Positions 1-7,436 of a DNA stretch of 64,000 bases are shown here, in pieces; positions within the stretch are counted from its first letter, which is position 1, and each line of letters begins with the position of its first letter. The stretch is from Blattabacterium sp. (Blatta orientalis) str. Tarazona (GTDB taxonomy: Bacteria; Bacteroidota; Bacteroidia; Flavobacteriales; Blattabacteriaceae). The stretch covers positions 372,001 through 436,000 of the forward strand of contig NC_020195.1 in NCBI RefSeq assembly GCF_000334405.1, given 5' to 3'. Below the pieces are notes generated by a model. The model did no database searches. It saw only the letters and a program-made list of their open reading frames with translations, and had not been told where the DNA came from. Both the position numbers and the translations under genes were made by a program.

Positions 1-175
1 ACTTTTTTTCCTATTTTTTTACTTATTTCTTGTAAATTATCTTTCAGCTCTTCTGTCTTTTTTCCTAGTATATTTCTAATTTTATCCTCTTTTCTTGGAG
101 CTAACAAAATTCCCAGTATTAAACCTGCCATTGTCCCCAGAATCACTCCCCAAAAAAACTTCCTCCTTTTTTCAT
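1..175 (-). pseudogene. YtxH-like small membrane protein, frameshifted near its start, runs off the left edge
   Basis: On the minus strand an ATG at 175 opens MKKGGSFF and then hits TGA because the homopolymer at 152-158 has seven bases. With one more base the frame continues as FFWGVILGTMAGLILG and then ILLAPRKEDKIRN, a glycine-rich membrane segment followed by a lysine-rich helix, the usual YtxH layout. The downstream frame stays open to the window edge, so the C-terminus is not seen. As written, translation could only begin at GTG 146 or ATG 131, giving a shortened membrane segment. YtxH proteins are small envelope or stress proteins of unclear role. The family call rests on the short membrane motif only. 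Confidence 0.55.
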
Positions 176-263
176 AATAACAATTTTATATTTATAATAA
201 ATTTAATCATACAATATTTACGCACAAAATTGTCTTTGTTTATTTAGAAAAAAATTTTTCTCT

Positions 264-1289
264 ATGTTAGATATTAAAAAAAATTTTTCTCTCAAAAATT
301 TTAATACATTTGGAATAAATGTTTATGCACATTATTTTGTAAATGTGAAAAGTATAGAAGATATACAAAAAATTTTCTTTAAACATCCATCCATTCCAAA
401 ACTTTTTTTGGGAAATGGGAGTAATATTCTTTTTTTAAAGAATTATTATCAAGGAATGGTAATTAAAATTGGGATCAAAGGGAAGAAAGTGATTAAGGAA
501 AACGAGAATCAAGCAGTTGTTCAAGCTTTTGCCGGAGAAAATTGGAAGGAATTTGTAGGTTGGACTATAAAAAAAGGTTTCAGTGGATTAGAGAATTTAT
601 CGTTTATTCCTGGTTCGGTTGGGGCAGCTCCAATTCAAAACATTGGAGCCTATGGAGCAGAAGTAAAGGATACTTTGTTGGAAGTTCAAGTATATGAAAC
701 GAATAATGGAAAAATGCGAATCTTCACACGAGAAGAATGTCAACTAGAATATCGTCATTCTTTTTTCAAACATCCACGTTTCAAAAATAAATTTTTGGTT
801 TTATCTGTTTCCTTTCTATTAAGAAAAAAGTATCACAAGTTGAACACTTATTCCATTGAGATTCAAGAAGAATTAAAAAAAATGAATATTAAAAAACCAA
901 CTATGTACGATTTAAGTAAAGCTATTCTTTACATTAGAAATAGAAAACTTCCAAACCCAAAAAAAATAGGAAATGCTGGTAGCTTTTTTATGAATCCAAT
1001 AATAGGGATATTGGATTTTAAAAAATTAAAATCTAAATATCCAACTATTACAGGATATTCTATTTCTACTAATCAAGTGAAACTATCTGCTAGTTCCTTG
1101 ATTGAAACTATAGGATGGAAAGGAAAAAAACAGGGGGATGTAGGTGTATATGAAAAACAACCTATAGTTTTGGTAAATTATGGAAGAGCTAGTGGAATGG
1201 ATATATATTCTTTTTCAGAAAAAATAACTCAAGACATAAAAAATAAGTTGGGCCTTGTTTTATCAAGAGAAGTTCATCTCATACGATAG
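264..1289 (+). CDS. murB: UDP-N-acetylenolpyruvoylglucosamine reductase MurB
   Basis: FAD-dependent reductase converting UDP-GlcNAc-enolpyruvate to UDP-MurNAc in the cytoplasm, the second committed step of peptidoglycan precursor synthesis. The 341-residue protein has the N-terminal FAD-binding fold (LGNGSNILF near residue 50, then GLENLSFIPGSVGAAPIQNIGAYG near 108-131) and the C-terminal substrate domain with GNAGSFFMNP near 236-245, whose serine is the catalytic proton donor in the family. The length is normal for a type I MurB. The gene stands alone on the plus strand, with its partners murC, murD, murE, mraY and murG in the cluster at 9.5-17 kb. Start at 264: MLDIKKNFSLKNFNTFG aligns with family N-termini. 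Confidence 0.95.
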   Translation: MLDIKKNFSLKNFNTFGINVYAHYFVNVKSIEDIQKIFFKHPSIPKLFLGNGSNILFLKNYYQGMVIKIGIKGKKVIKENENQAVVQAFAGENWKEFVGWTIKKGFSGLENLSFIPGSVGAAPIQNIGAYGAEVKDTLLEVQVYETNNGKMRIFTREECQLEYRHSFFKHPRFKNKFLVLSVSFLLRKKYHKLNTYSIEIQEELKKMNIKKPTMYDLSKAILYIRNRKLPNPKKIGNAGSFFMNPIIGILDFKKLKSKYPTITGYSISTNQVKLSASSLIETIGWKGKKQGDVGVYEKQPIVLVNYGRASGMDIYSFSEKITQDIKNKLGLVLSREVHLIR

Positions 1290-1352
1290 TTCGTGAAAAA
1301 AACACTAAATAATGAAAAAGAAGTAAGACTTCACTATCTAAAGGAAAGCATT

Positions 1353-1360
1353 TACCTTTG
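1353..1360 (+). promoter_or_regulatory. Candidate TAnnTTTG promoter box ahead of the PNP-like gene
   Basis: TACCTTTG matches the Bacteroidota -7 consensus TAnnTTTG and lies 50 bases before the ATG at 1411, on the right strand. No clear -33 TTTG is seen about 20 bases upstream, so this is a half-site call. Confidence 0.35.
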
Positions 1361-1410
1361 TTTTATTTTTCTCTATTTTGTAAATAGAAAAGAAAAAAAT
1401 TTTTATTTCA

Positions 1411-2211
1411 ATGAATTTAGAAGAAAAATCCACAGAATATATACAAAAAAAAATCAAAGAAAAACCTGAATTTGGAATAATATTATTAGGAAATCAGTTT
1501 CATCAATTGGTCCATGAAATAAAAAATCCTATATGCATTCCTTACGAGGACATCCCAAATTTTACAAAAGTATATGGAAAATTTATATCCGGAGATATAG
1601 AAGGGAAAAAGGTTCTATTTTTAATAGAACCTTTTTCCTCTTATTATGAGGAGGAATATACTCCTCTTCCTCTAGTCATGTGTAAAAATATGGGGATAGA
1701 TAAGTTGATATTAATTAATATTTCTGGAGGAGTGAATCCAAACTACAAAACAGGAGATGTAATGTTGGTAAAAGATCATATTAATCTTTTCCCAGAAAGT
1801 CCTAATATGAAAAAATTTATGAAGAATAATTTTTTTGGAATAACAGAACCCTATGATCAAAAAATGATTGAAATGGCAGAGAATATAGCCATGAATCACA
1901 ATATTATCATACAAAAAGGGGTCTATGTCGCTTATCCTTATCCCCATTATAAAACCCATTCAGAATATGCAATGATACGATCCATGGGTGGGGATAGTGT
2001 TGGAATGAGTAATATTGTTTCATCCGTGATTACAGCTAGATGTATGGATTTACGAGTTTTTGCTATATCCATTATGATGGGGATGGGGTTATCTGAACAA
2101 AAAGGATCTTATGAATCCATCCATTTGATGAAATCATTTTTTCAAGAAACAGAAAAATCAATCCCTCTTTTAATATTGATTGTCAAAGAATTTATCAAAC
2201 TTTGTTTTTAA
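1411..2211 (+). CDS. Purine nucleoside phosphorylase homologue with catalytic motifs replaced
   Basis: The 266-residue protein has the trimeric PNP (PNP/MTAP family) backbone: GIILLG near 22-27, INISGGVNPNYKTGD near 102-116, DHINL 122-126, GVYVAYPYPHYKT 170-182 and VGMSN 197-201. The residues that do the chemistry are changed. The phosphate loop GSGLG or GTGLG is LGNQF (26-30), QGRFHYYEG is IEPFSSYYEE (72-81), the purine-binding glutamate of GPxxET is lysine (K181), and the purine-binding asparagine or aspartate region after the last strand reads IMMGMG (221-226). The frame is full length with no stop, so this is not an ordinary pseudogene. It may be inactive, re-purposed, or early in decay. 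A cytoplasmic purine-salvage role is doubtful. Stands alone, convergent with mrp. Confidence 0.7.
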   Translation: MNLEEKSTEYIQKKIKEKPEFGIILLGNQFHQLVHEIKNPICIPYEDIPNFTKVYGKFISGDIEGKKVLFLIEPFSSYYEEEYTPLPLVMCKNMGIDKLILINISGGVNPNYKTGDVMLVKDHINLFPESPNMKKFMKNNFFGITEPYDQKMIEMAENIAMNHNIIIQKGVYVAYPYPHYKTHSEYAMIRSMGGDSVGMSNIVSSVITARCMDLRVFAISIMMGMGLSEQKGSYESIHLMKSFFQETEKSIPLLILIVKEFIKLCF

Positions 2212-2241
2212 GATCTATTAAAAAAATTTAGAATCTCTTTT

Positions 2242-3216
2242 CTAGGAAAGGGGAACTATTGGCAAATTATCTATCATATTTTTCGTAATTTTTACAAAAG
2301 TTTTTCTTATAGAATCGTTTTGTAAAACAACAGGAATCCCTAAATCTGAAGATACTCGTATGTCTTGTAACAGTGGAATCTCTCCAAGAAAAAAAATATT
2401 CATTTTTTTGGAAAAATTTTTCACTCCATTTTTTCCAAATAAATAGTATTTTTCTTTGGAATCTTTTGGAATAAAAAAAGACATATTTTCTATGATTCCA
2501 AGTATGGGGACATGAATAGATTTAAGACGAAACATTCCTACAGATCTATGCACATCCGATAAAGAAATTTTCTGAGGAGTACTAACAATAACAATTCCTT
2601 TTAATGGAATTTCCTGCACAAGTGATAAATGGATGTCCCCTGTACCTGGTGGTAAATCTACAATTAGAAAATCTAATCCACCCCAATCGGTTTCATGAAT
2701 AAATTGTCTTAAGGCTTTAGTAGCCATGGGGCCCCTCCAAACAATAGCCTGTCCAGATTTTGAAAAGAAACCTAAAGATAGAATCTTTACTCCATAACTA
2801 GTGATAGGATTCATGATAGAAGTTCCATTCTTCTGGACAATACAGGAAGATATTTTATTTTCTTCTAAATTGAACATTAATGGAATAGAAGGACCATAAA
2901 TATCTGCATCTAATAAACCTACATGAAACCCCATTTTTACTAAAGAAACCGAGATATTAGTTGCTATTGTGGATTTTCCAACTCCTCCTTTTCCTGAAGC
3001 TATGGCTATGATATTTTTTATTTCAGTCTTTTTTTTTCTAGAAGTATCTAATTTCATTTCTATTCGTATTTTTTTATCTACATTTTGATATTTTATAGCC
3101 TGTTGGATATTTCGTCCCAATTTTTTTTTCATATGCATAGTCGGATTGGATAAGCTTATATATATTCGGATTTCCTCATGAAATACATCTATTTTTTTGA
3201 CGATTCCAGATTCCAT
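2242..3216 (-). CDS. mrp: Mrp/NBP35-type iron-sulfur cluster carrier ATPase (5' end frameshifted)
   Basis: P-loop NTPase of the ApbC/Mrp family that carries Fe-S clusters to apoproteins in the cytoplasm. The Walker A motif ASGKGGVGKST lies near residue 73, followed by GLLDADIYGPSIP, WRGPMATKAL and VDLPPGTGDIHLSL. The 324-residue frame opens at MESGIVKK, which is inside the N-terminal FeS-assembly-P domain. Family members have about 25 more residues. These are encoded upstream (3217-3272) as ITKALENVFLNKRNI, but the ATG at 3272 is out of frame because the A tract at 3261-3269 is nine bases, and ten would give MKKKITKALEN. So the real product probably needs slippage at the A run, or starts internally with part of its first domain lost. 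Convergent with the PNP-like gene. Confidence 0.9.
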   Translation of the reverse strand: MESGIVKKIDVFHEEIRIYISLSNPTMHMKKKLGRNIQQAIKYQNVDKKIRIEMKLDTSRKKKTEIKNIIAIASGKGGVGKSTIATNISVSLVKMGFHVGLLDADIYGPSIPLMFNLEENKISSCIVQKNGTSIMNPITSYGVKILSLGFFSKSGQAIVWRGPMATKALRQFIHETDWGGLDFLIVDLPPGTGDIHLSLVQEIPLKGIVIVSTPQKISLSDVHRSVGMFRLKSIHVPILGIIENMSFFIPKDSKEKYYLFGKNGVKNFSKKMNIFFLGEIPLLQDIRVSSDLGIPVVLQNDSIRKTFVKITKNMIDNLPIVPLS

Positions 3217-3381
3217 AATATTTCTTTTATTAAGAAATACATTTTCTAATGCTTTCGTTATTTTTTTTTCATTATTCCAGTCCTTCTTTTTTCAGAAATA
3301 TCTAATTTTATTTTTATATTTTTAATTAGAGGAGATATCTTTTTCTAATTTATTCTATTATTGGAGTAAAAAAAAATATCT

Positions 3382-4020
3382 ATGTTAAAAATTCCTCATT
3401 TTCATACGAAAGTTATCGTTTTCAAATGGGGTCATTTAAAAACTCGATTTTTGGAAAAATTATTAATTCTTTCGGAAAAAGATAAAAAACACCTTCTTTA
3501 CTTATCAGAAAAACGAAAAAAAGAATTTTTAGGAGTACGCTACGCTCTAAGATATATAGGAATAAATAAGAATGTTTTTTACAATGAAAAAAGAAAACCT
3601 TTTCTTTTTCCTCAAGAAAAGTATATTTCATTCAGTCATTCTTTTGAAAAAATAGCTATAGCCATCAGCTCCTATCATATAGGTATAGACATAGAGAAGT
3701 TACGAAAAAAAATAGTTAGAGTAAAGAAAAAATTTATTAGAGAGGATGAATCTATTTTTATCCATCAAAACTACGAAATAGATTATCTACATATCATATG
3801 GGGAATTAAAGAAAGTTTATACAAATTAGAGGGAGGAATTTTCCCCAGTTTTTTAGATCGCTATAAAGTTTCCCCTTTTTGCATAAAAAAGGATTTTTGC
3901 ATATCCTGTTGGATTATGAAAGATTCCTATAGTAAGAGGTTTTCTGCTTTTTACAGAAAAATAGATGACCACTACCTGGTTTATATTATAGATAGGGATG
4001 ATGATGAAGGAATGGATTAG
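3382..4020 (+). CDS. 4'-phosphopantetheinyl transferase (Sfp type)
   Basis: Transfers the phosphopantetheine arm of CoA to a carrier-protein serine, needed for acyl-carrier-protein activation in fatty acid synthesis. The 212-residue protein shows the two Sfp-type signatures: HIGIDIEKLRK (magnesium-binding D and E) near residues 97-107 and WGIKESLYKLEGG near 139-151. FLGVRYALRYIG near 49-60 and SFSHSFEKIAIAIS near 82-95 match family blocks for CoA and carrier binding. The 3' end overlaps the start of pnuC by 23 bases, so the two are probably co-transcribed. No other carrier-protein gene is in the window. The exact family member (AcpS-like role versus secondary metabolism) is inferred from the reduced genome. 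Confidence 0.85.
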   Translation: MLKIPHFHTKVIVFKWGHLKTRFLEKLLILSEKDKKHLLYLSEKRKKEFLGVRYALRYIGINKNVFYNEKRKPFLFPQEKYISFSHSFEKIAIAISSYHIGIDIEKLRKKIVRVKKKFIREDESIFIHQNYEIDYLHIIWGIKESLYKLEGGIFPSFLDRYKVSPFCIKKDFCISCWIMKDSYSKRFSAFYRKIDDHYLVYIIDRDDDEGMD

Positions 4021-4642
4021 GATCCTTTTGTCACCTTATCCTCATAGTAGTTGGATTCATATTCTTTTGGAATTTACGGCTGTAATATTTAGTATATCCA
4101 GTGTTGTCTTTGCACAAAAAAACAACATATGGTTATATCCAATAGGAATAGTGAGTACTATTATATACAGTTATTTGACTTTCGTGACTTCTCTTTATGG
4201 AGATTTTATTATTAACATATATTATACAGGAATGAGTGGCTATGGATGGTATGTTTGGCTATTTAAAAAGGACCAAAAAAATAAAAAATTATCTATAACT
4301 TTTTCCGATAAAAAAGATTATTTCTATACGCTTTTATGGTTTGTATCCACTTGTCTTTTCAGTATAACGGTTTATTTTTTCAATGGAAAACTTCAAACCC
4401 CTTTTGATTGGATGGATGTATTGACCACGGGGATTTTTTTTTCTGGAATGTATCAGATGGCTATGAAAAAAGTAGAAAATTGGATATTTTGGATGGTTGG
4501 AAACCTTATTTCCGTACCTATTTATTTTTTGAAAGGTCTCATATTAACAGGTTTTTTATTTATTTTTTTGGCCTTATTGGCTATAGAAGGTTATATGATT
4601 TGGAATCAAAAAGCACTTAATAACAAAAAAACCTATTTTTAA
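3998..4642 (+). CDS. pnuC: PnuC family nicotinamide riboside/mononucleotide transporter
   Basis: Inner-membrane facilitator for import of an NAD precursor. The 214-residue protein has about seven hydrophobic segments and the PnuC motif region NIWLYPIGIVSTIIYSYL followed by GDFIINIYYTGMSGYGWYVW near residues 44-90, with the conserved asparagine, tryptophan and tyrosine residues that line the substrate channel in this family. The gene overlaps the preceding phosphopantetheinyl transferase by 23 bases; the first three codons are consecutive ATGs, so the exact start is uncertain. The 3' end lies in a bidirectional hairpin shared with hisS. It suggests the symbiont obtains NAD precursors from its surroundings. 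The substrate (riboside or mononucleotide) cannot be told from sequence alone. Confidence 0.9.
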   Translation: MMMKEWIRILLSPYPHSSWIHILLEFTAVIFSISSVVFAQKNNIWLYPIGIVSTIIYSYLTFVTSLYGDFIINIYYTGMSGYGWYVWLFKKDQKNKKLSITFSDKKDYFYTLLWFVSTCLFSITVYFFNGKLQTPFDWMDVLTTGIFFSGMYQMAMKKVENWIFWMVGNLISVPIYFLKGLILTGFLFIFLALLAIEGYMIWNQKALNNKKTYF

Positions 4643-4656
4643 TTATGGTTTTTTTT
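4625..4656. terminator. Bidirectional terminator between pnuC and hisS
   Basis: A7CC at 4625-4633 pairs with GGT7 at 4647-4655 (9 bp stem, 13-base loop) and is flanked by A or T runs on both sides, so it could stop transcripts from both converging genes. The hairpin overlaps both stop codons. Confidence 0.55.
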
Positions 4657-6033
4657 CATTAATTGATGAGCTACTTCTTGGATATTATCATATTCGGTTT
4701 CTATTCTTTTTTTTAGATTTTTGACTCGTATTTTCTTTTTTTCTATTTCATTTTTTCCTATACTAATAGCAAATGGAATGTGATTCTCGTTTGCATACCT
4801 GAATTGTTTACTTATTTTTACGGCATTAGGATACAATTGAGTGGAAATTCCTTTTTTTCTTAAAAAATTTATCATGTTATATGCATATAAAACCTCTTCA
4901 TCTCCGAAATTAATAAACAATACTTTTGAAGGACTACTAGAAATAGTTGAAAATAAATTCTCTTTTTCCATGGCTATATATATTCTATCTAAACCCAAAG
5001 AGACTCCTACGCCAGAAAGATTTTTCATTCCAAAAAAGCTAGATAATTGATCATATCTTCCACCTCCTCCAATAGAATTTTTCATACAGGTTCCCTTATT
5101 ATCTGGAAATATTTCAAATATGGGACCTGTATAATAATTCATTCCTCTAGCTAAAGAAACATTCCATTTCAATTTTGTCTTTTTTAAAGAAATATTTTTT
5201 ATCTTTTGAAAGATAAAACTGAGATCTTTTATTCCTTTTTTTCCTCTTTCAGAGGATTGGAAAGCGATAGTTAAAGATTCTATTTTTTTTGAAAAATTTT
5301 CTTTCATATCAAAAAAACATGCTATTTTTTCAAAAGAATTCGAGGAAATTCCTTTACGAAGCATTTCTTTTTTTACTATATTTCTTCCTTTCTTATCCCA
5401 TTTATCTAAAGAGGTCGTAAAATCTTTCCATAAATGATTTTCTATTCCAGAAATTTCTACTAATCCTCCCAAAATATCTCGATGATTAATATTGATAATT
5501 ATAGGAAAATTTAATTCTGTAAATATTTCATCACAAAGTTGGATGAACTCAACTTCTTGCCATAAAGAAGATAATGAGTAGGTCCCAATCATATCCGCAT
5601 CACACTGATAAAATTCTCTAAATCTTTCTTTTTGTGGTTTATCTGCACGCCATACTGGTTGTATTTGATATCTTTTAAAAGGAAAAAAAATTTCATTTCT
5701 ATGCATGACTACATAGCGTACAAAAGGAATTGTTAAATCATATCTAAGAGCTTTATTGGATATATGTTTCATAAAATACTGATTATTAAAAACAGTATTT
5801 TCTTTTTTTTTTCTCAAAAAATCTCCTGAATGAAGCAACTTAAACATTAAGTAGTCACCTTCTTCTCCATATTTTCCCATAAGAGTAGAAATTTTTTCAA
5901 AAGAAGGGGTTTCTATGGGAGAGAAACCAAAAAGTTCAAATTTATTTCGAATAATTTGAATTAAATAGTTTCTTTTATTCATCTCCATGGATGAAAAATC
6001 TCTGGTTCCTTTGGGAATACTAGGATGTTCCAT
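4639..6033 (-). CDS. hisS: Histidyl-tRNA synthetase
   Basis: Class II aminoacyl-tRNA synthetase charging tRNA-His in the cytoplasm. The 464-residue protein starts with IPKGTRDF, has motif 2 in QPVWRADKPQKERFREFYQCDAD (near residues 123-145), the histidine-specific block LARGMNYYTGPIFE (near 292-305) and motif 3 GGGGRYDQL plus GVGVSLGLDRI (near 321-348). The C-terminal anticodon-binding domain follows (VLFINFGDEE onward). Length is normal for the Bacteroidota form. It is the last gene of the minus-strand cluster, 11 bases after ftsZ stops, so it may be transcribed with the division genes. Start MEHPSIPKGTRDF fits the family. Confidence 0.96.
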   Translation of the reverse strand: MEHPSIPKGTRDFSSMEMNKRNYLIQIIRNKFELFGFSPIETPSFEKISTLMGKYGEEGDYLMFKLLHSGDFLRKKKENTVFNNQYFMKHISNKALRYDLTIPFVRYVVMHRNEIFFPFKRYQIQPVWRADKPQKERFREFYQCDADMIGTYSLSSLWQEVEFIQLCDEIFTELNFPIIININHRDILGGLVEISGIENHLWKDFTTSLDKWDKKGRNIVKKEMLRKGISSNSFEKIACFFDMKENFSKKIESLTIAFQSSERGKKGIKDLSFIFQKIKNISLKKTKLKWNVSLARGMNYYTGPIFEIFPDNKGTCMKNSIGGGGRYDQLSSFFGMKNLSGVGVSLGLDRIYIAMEKENLFSTISSSPSKVLFINFGDEEVLYAYNMINFLRKKGISTQLYPNAVKISKQFRYANENHIPFAISIGKNEIEKKKIRVKNLKKRIETEYDNIQEVAHQLMKKNHN

Positions 6034-6044
6034 ACCTAACTAAA

Positions 6045-7430
6045 CTAAGCTTCATAATTATTAAGGTCCTCATTTTGATTATTTTCTTTTTTTAGCATAT
6101 GAGCACGTTTCATATTCTCTTTCAATACTTTTTCTTCGGAAGAAATAGGAAGATCAAAATTATCTTCTAACAGATATTTTTTTTCTACTGTAGTATTGGT
6201 TGTATGATTAATAGATTGATTAAAAACATTTTTTCTTTGATGATTGAAAGACAAGTTTCCCTTAGGAGAAGTAGTTCTTCTTAAACTGCTTTTATAAGCC
6301 TTTTCTTTAGAAGAAATAGGTCCAATTCGTCTTGAATAAGAATGAATTCCCTCTATTTTCGTTAATTTTTGTTTATAAGGTTCTTCTAACCTATGAAATA
6401 TTTTTTTTTCTTCATGATTAATAGCCCTTTGAACTTCTGTTGGAAATCCAGTTGCTACTATAGTCACTGAAATACTTTCTTCCAAACTTTCGTCTTCCCC
6501 TATCCCCATTATAATATTAGCATTATTACCTGCCTCTGCTTGTATATAATCACTGATGATTCCGATTTCATCTATGGTAATTTCGATTCTTCCTGAAACA
6601 ATAAGTAAAAGAACATTTTTAGCTCCTGTTATCTTGTTATCATTCAATAAGGGAGAATCTAAGGCTTGTCCCACTGCATCTTTAGCTCTATTTTCTCCAA
6701 CAGAAATAGCGGATCCCATAACAGCTGTTCCGCTTTCTTTAAGAACTGTTCTGGTATCTCTTAAATCTATATTTTGTTTATAATGGTGAGTGATCACTTC
6801 TGCAATTCCCTTAGCTGCAGTAGTAAGAACTTCATCTGCTTTTGCAAATCCAGCTTTAAATCCAAGATTTCCATACAATTCCCTTAATTTATCATTATTA
6901 ATAACAATGAGAGAATCCACATTTTTCCTTAATGCTTCTATTCCTTTTTGAGCTTGTTGTAATCTCATTTTTCCTTCAAAATGAAATGGGATAGTGACAA
7001 TTCCTACAGTAAGAATTCCTTTTTCTTTAGAAATACCTGCAATAATTGGAGCGGCTCCTGTTCCCGTTCCTCCTCCCATGCCTGCCGTAATAAAGGTCAT
7101 TTTTGTATTAGAATCTAAAATACTTTTAATTTCTTCTAGACTTTCTAAGGCCGCTTTTTCTCCTATTTCTGGATCTGCTCCAGCACCTAATCCTTCTGTA
7201 ATAGAAGCTCCTAATTGAATTTTTACTGGAACTGGATTATTATTTAAGGCTTGTGCATCTGTATTACACGCTATAAAGTCTACTCCCGTAATCCCTTGTT
7301 CAAACATATAACTTAAAGCATTACTTCCACCACCTCCTACACCGATAACTTTTATAGCAGCTGAACGATTTTTAGAAAATCCAAATGGAACGTTCTCTTT
7401 TTTTTGCATTATAAAATTTTCTTTTTTCAT
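6045..7430 (-). CDS. ftsZ: Cell division GTPase FtsZ
   Basis: Tubulin-like GTPase that forms the division ring at mid-cell. In the 461-residue protein, GGGGSNA lies at 32-38, the tubulin signature GMGGGTGTGAAP at 117-128, and the T7 loop INNDKLREL near 186-194. The GTPase domain looks intact. The C-terminal third (about residues 340-461) is a charged, Asn-rich linker with no relation to known domains, and the protein ends EDLNNYEA. The short conserved C-terminal peptide that binds FtsA and other partners in free-living relatives is not recognisable. Last division gene of the dcw cluster: six bases separate it from ftsA upstream, and hisS follows 11 bases downstream. Confidence 0.97.
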   Translation of the reverse strand: MKKENFIMQKKENVPFGFSKNRSAAIKVIGVGGGGSNALSYMFEQGITGVDFIACNTDAQALNNNPVPVKIQLGASITEGLGAGADPEIGEKAALESLEEIKSILDSNTKMTFITAGMGGGTGTGAAPIIAGISKEKGILTVGIVTIPFHFEGKMRLQQAQKGIEALRKNVDSLIVINNDKLRELYGNLGFKAGFAKADEVLTTAAKGIAEVITHHYKQNIDLRDTRTVLKESGTAVMGSAISVGENRAKDAVGQALDSPLLNDNKITGAKNVLLLIVSGRIEITIDEIGIISDYIQAEAGNNANIIMGIGEDESLEESISVTIVATGFPTEVQRAINHEEKKIFHRLEEPYKQKLTKIEGIHSYSRRIGPISSKEKAYKSSLRRTTSPKGNLSFNHQRKNVFNQSINHTTNTTVEKKYLLEDNFDLPISSEEKVLKENMKRAHMLKKENNQNEDLNNYEA

Positions 7431-7436
7431 TGTTTA

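Noticed and set aside
1319..1332. GAAGT-AAG-ACTTC hairpin after murB
   Set aside because: Five-pair stem with no T-run after it; likely chance in an AT-rich gap.
2210..2236. Imperfect hairpin between the PNP-like gene and mrp
   Set aside because: About seven pairs with a bulge; could be a weak bidirectional terminator but not strong enough to list.
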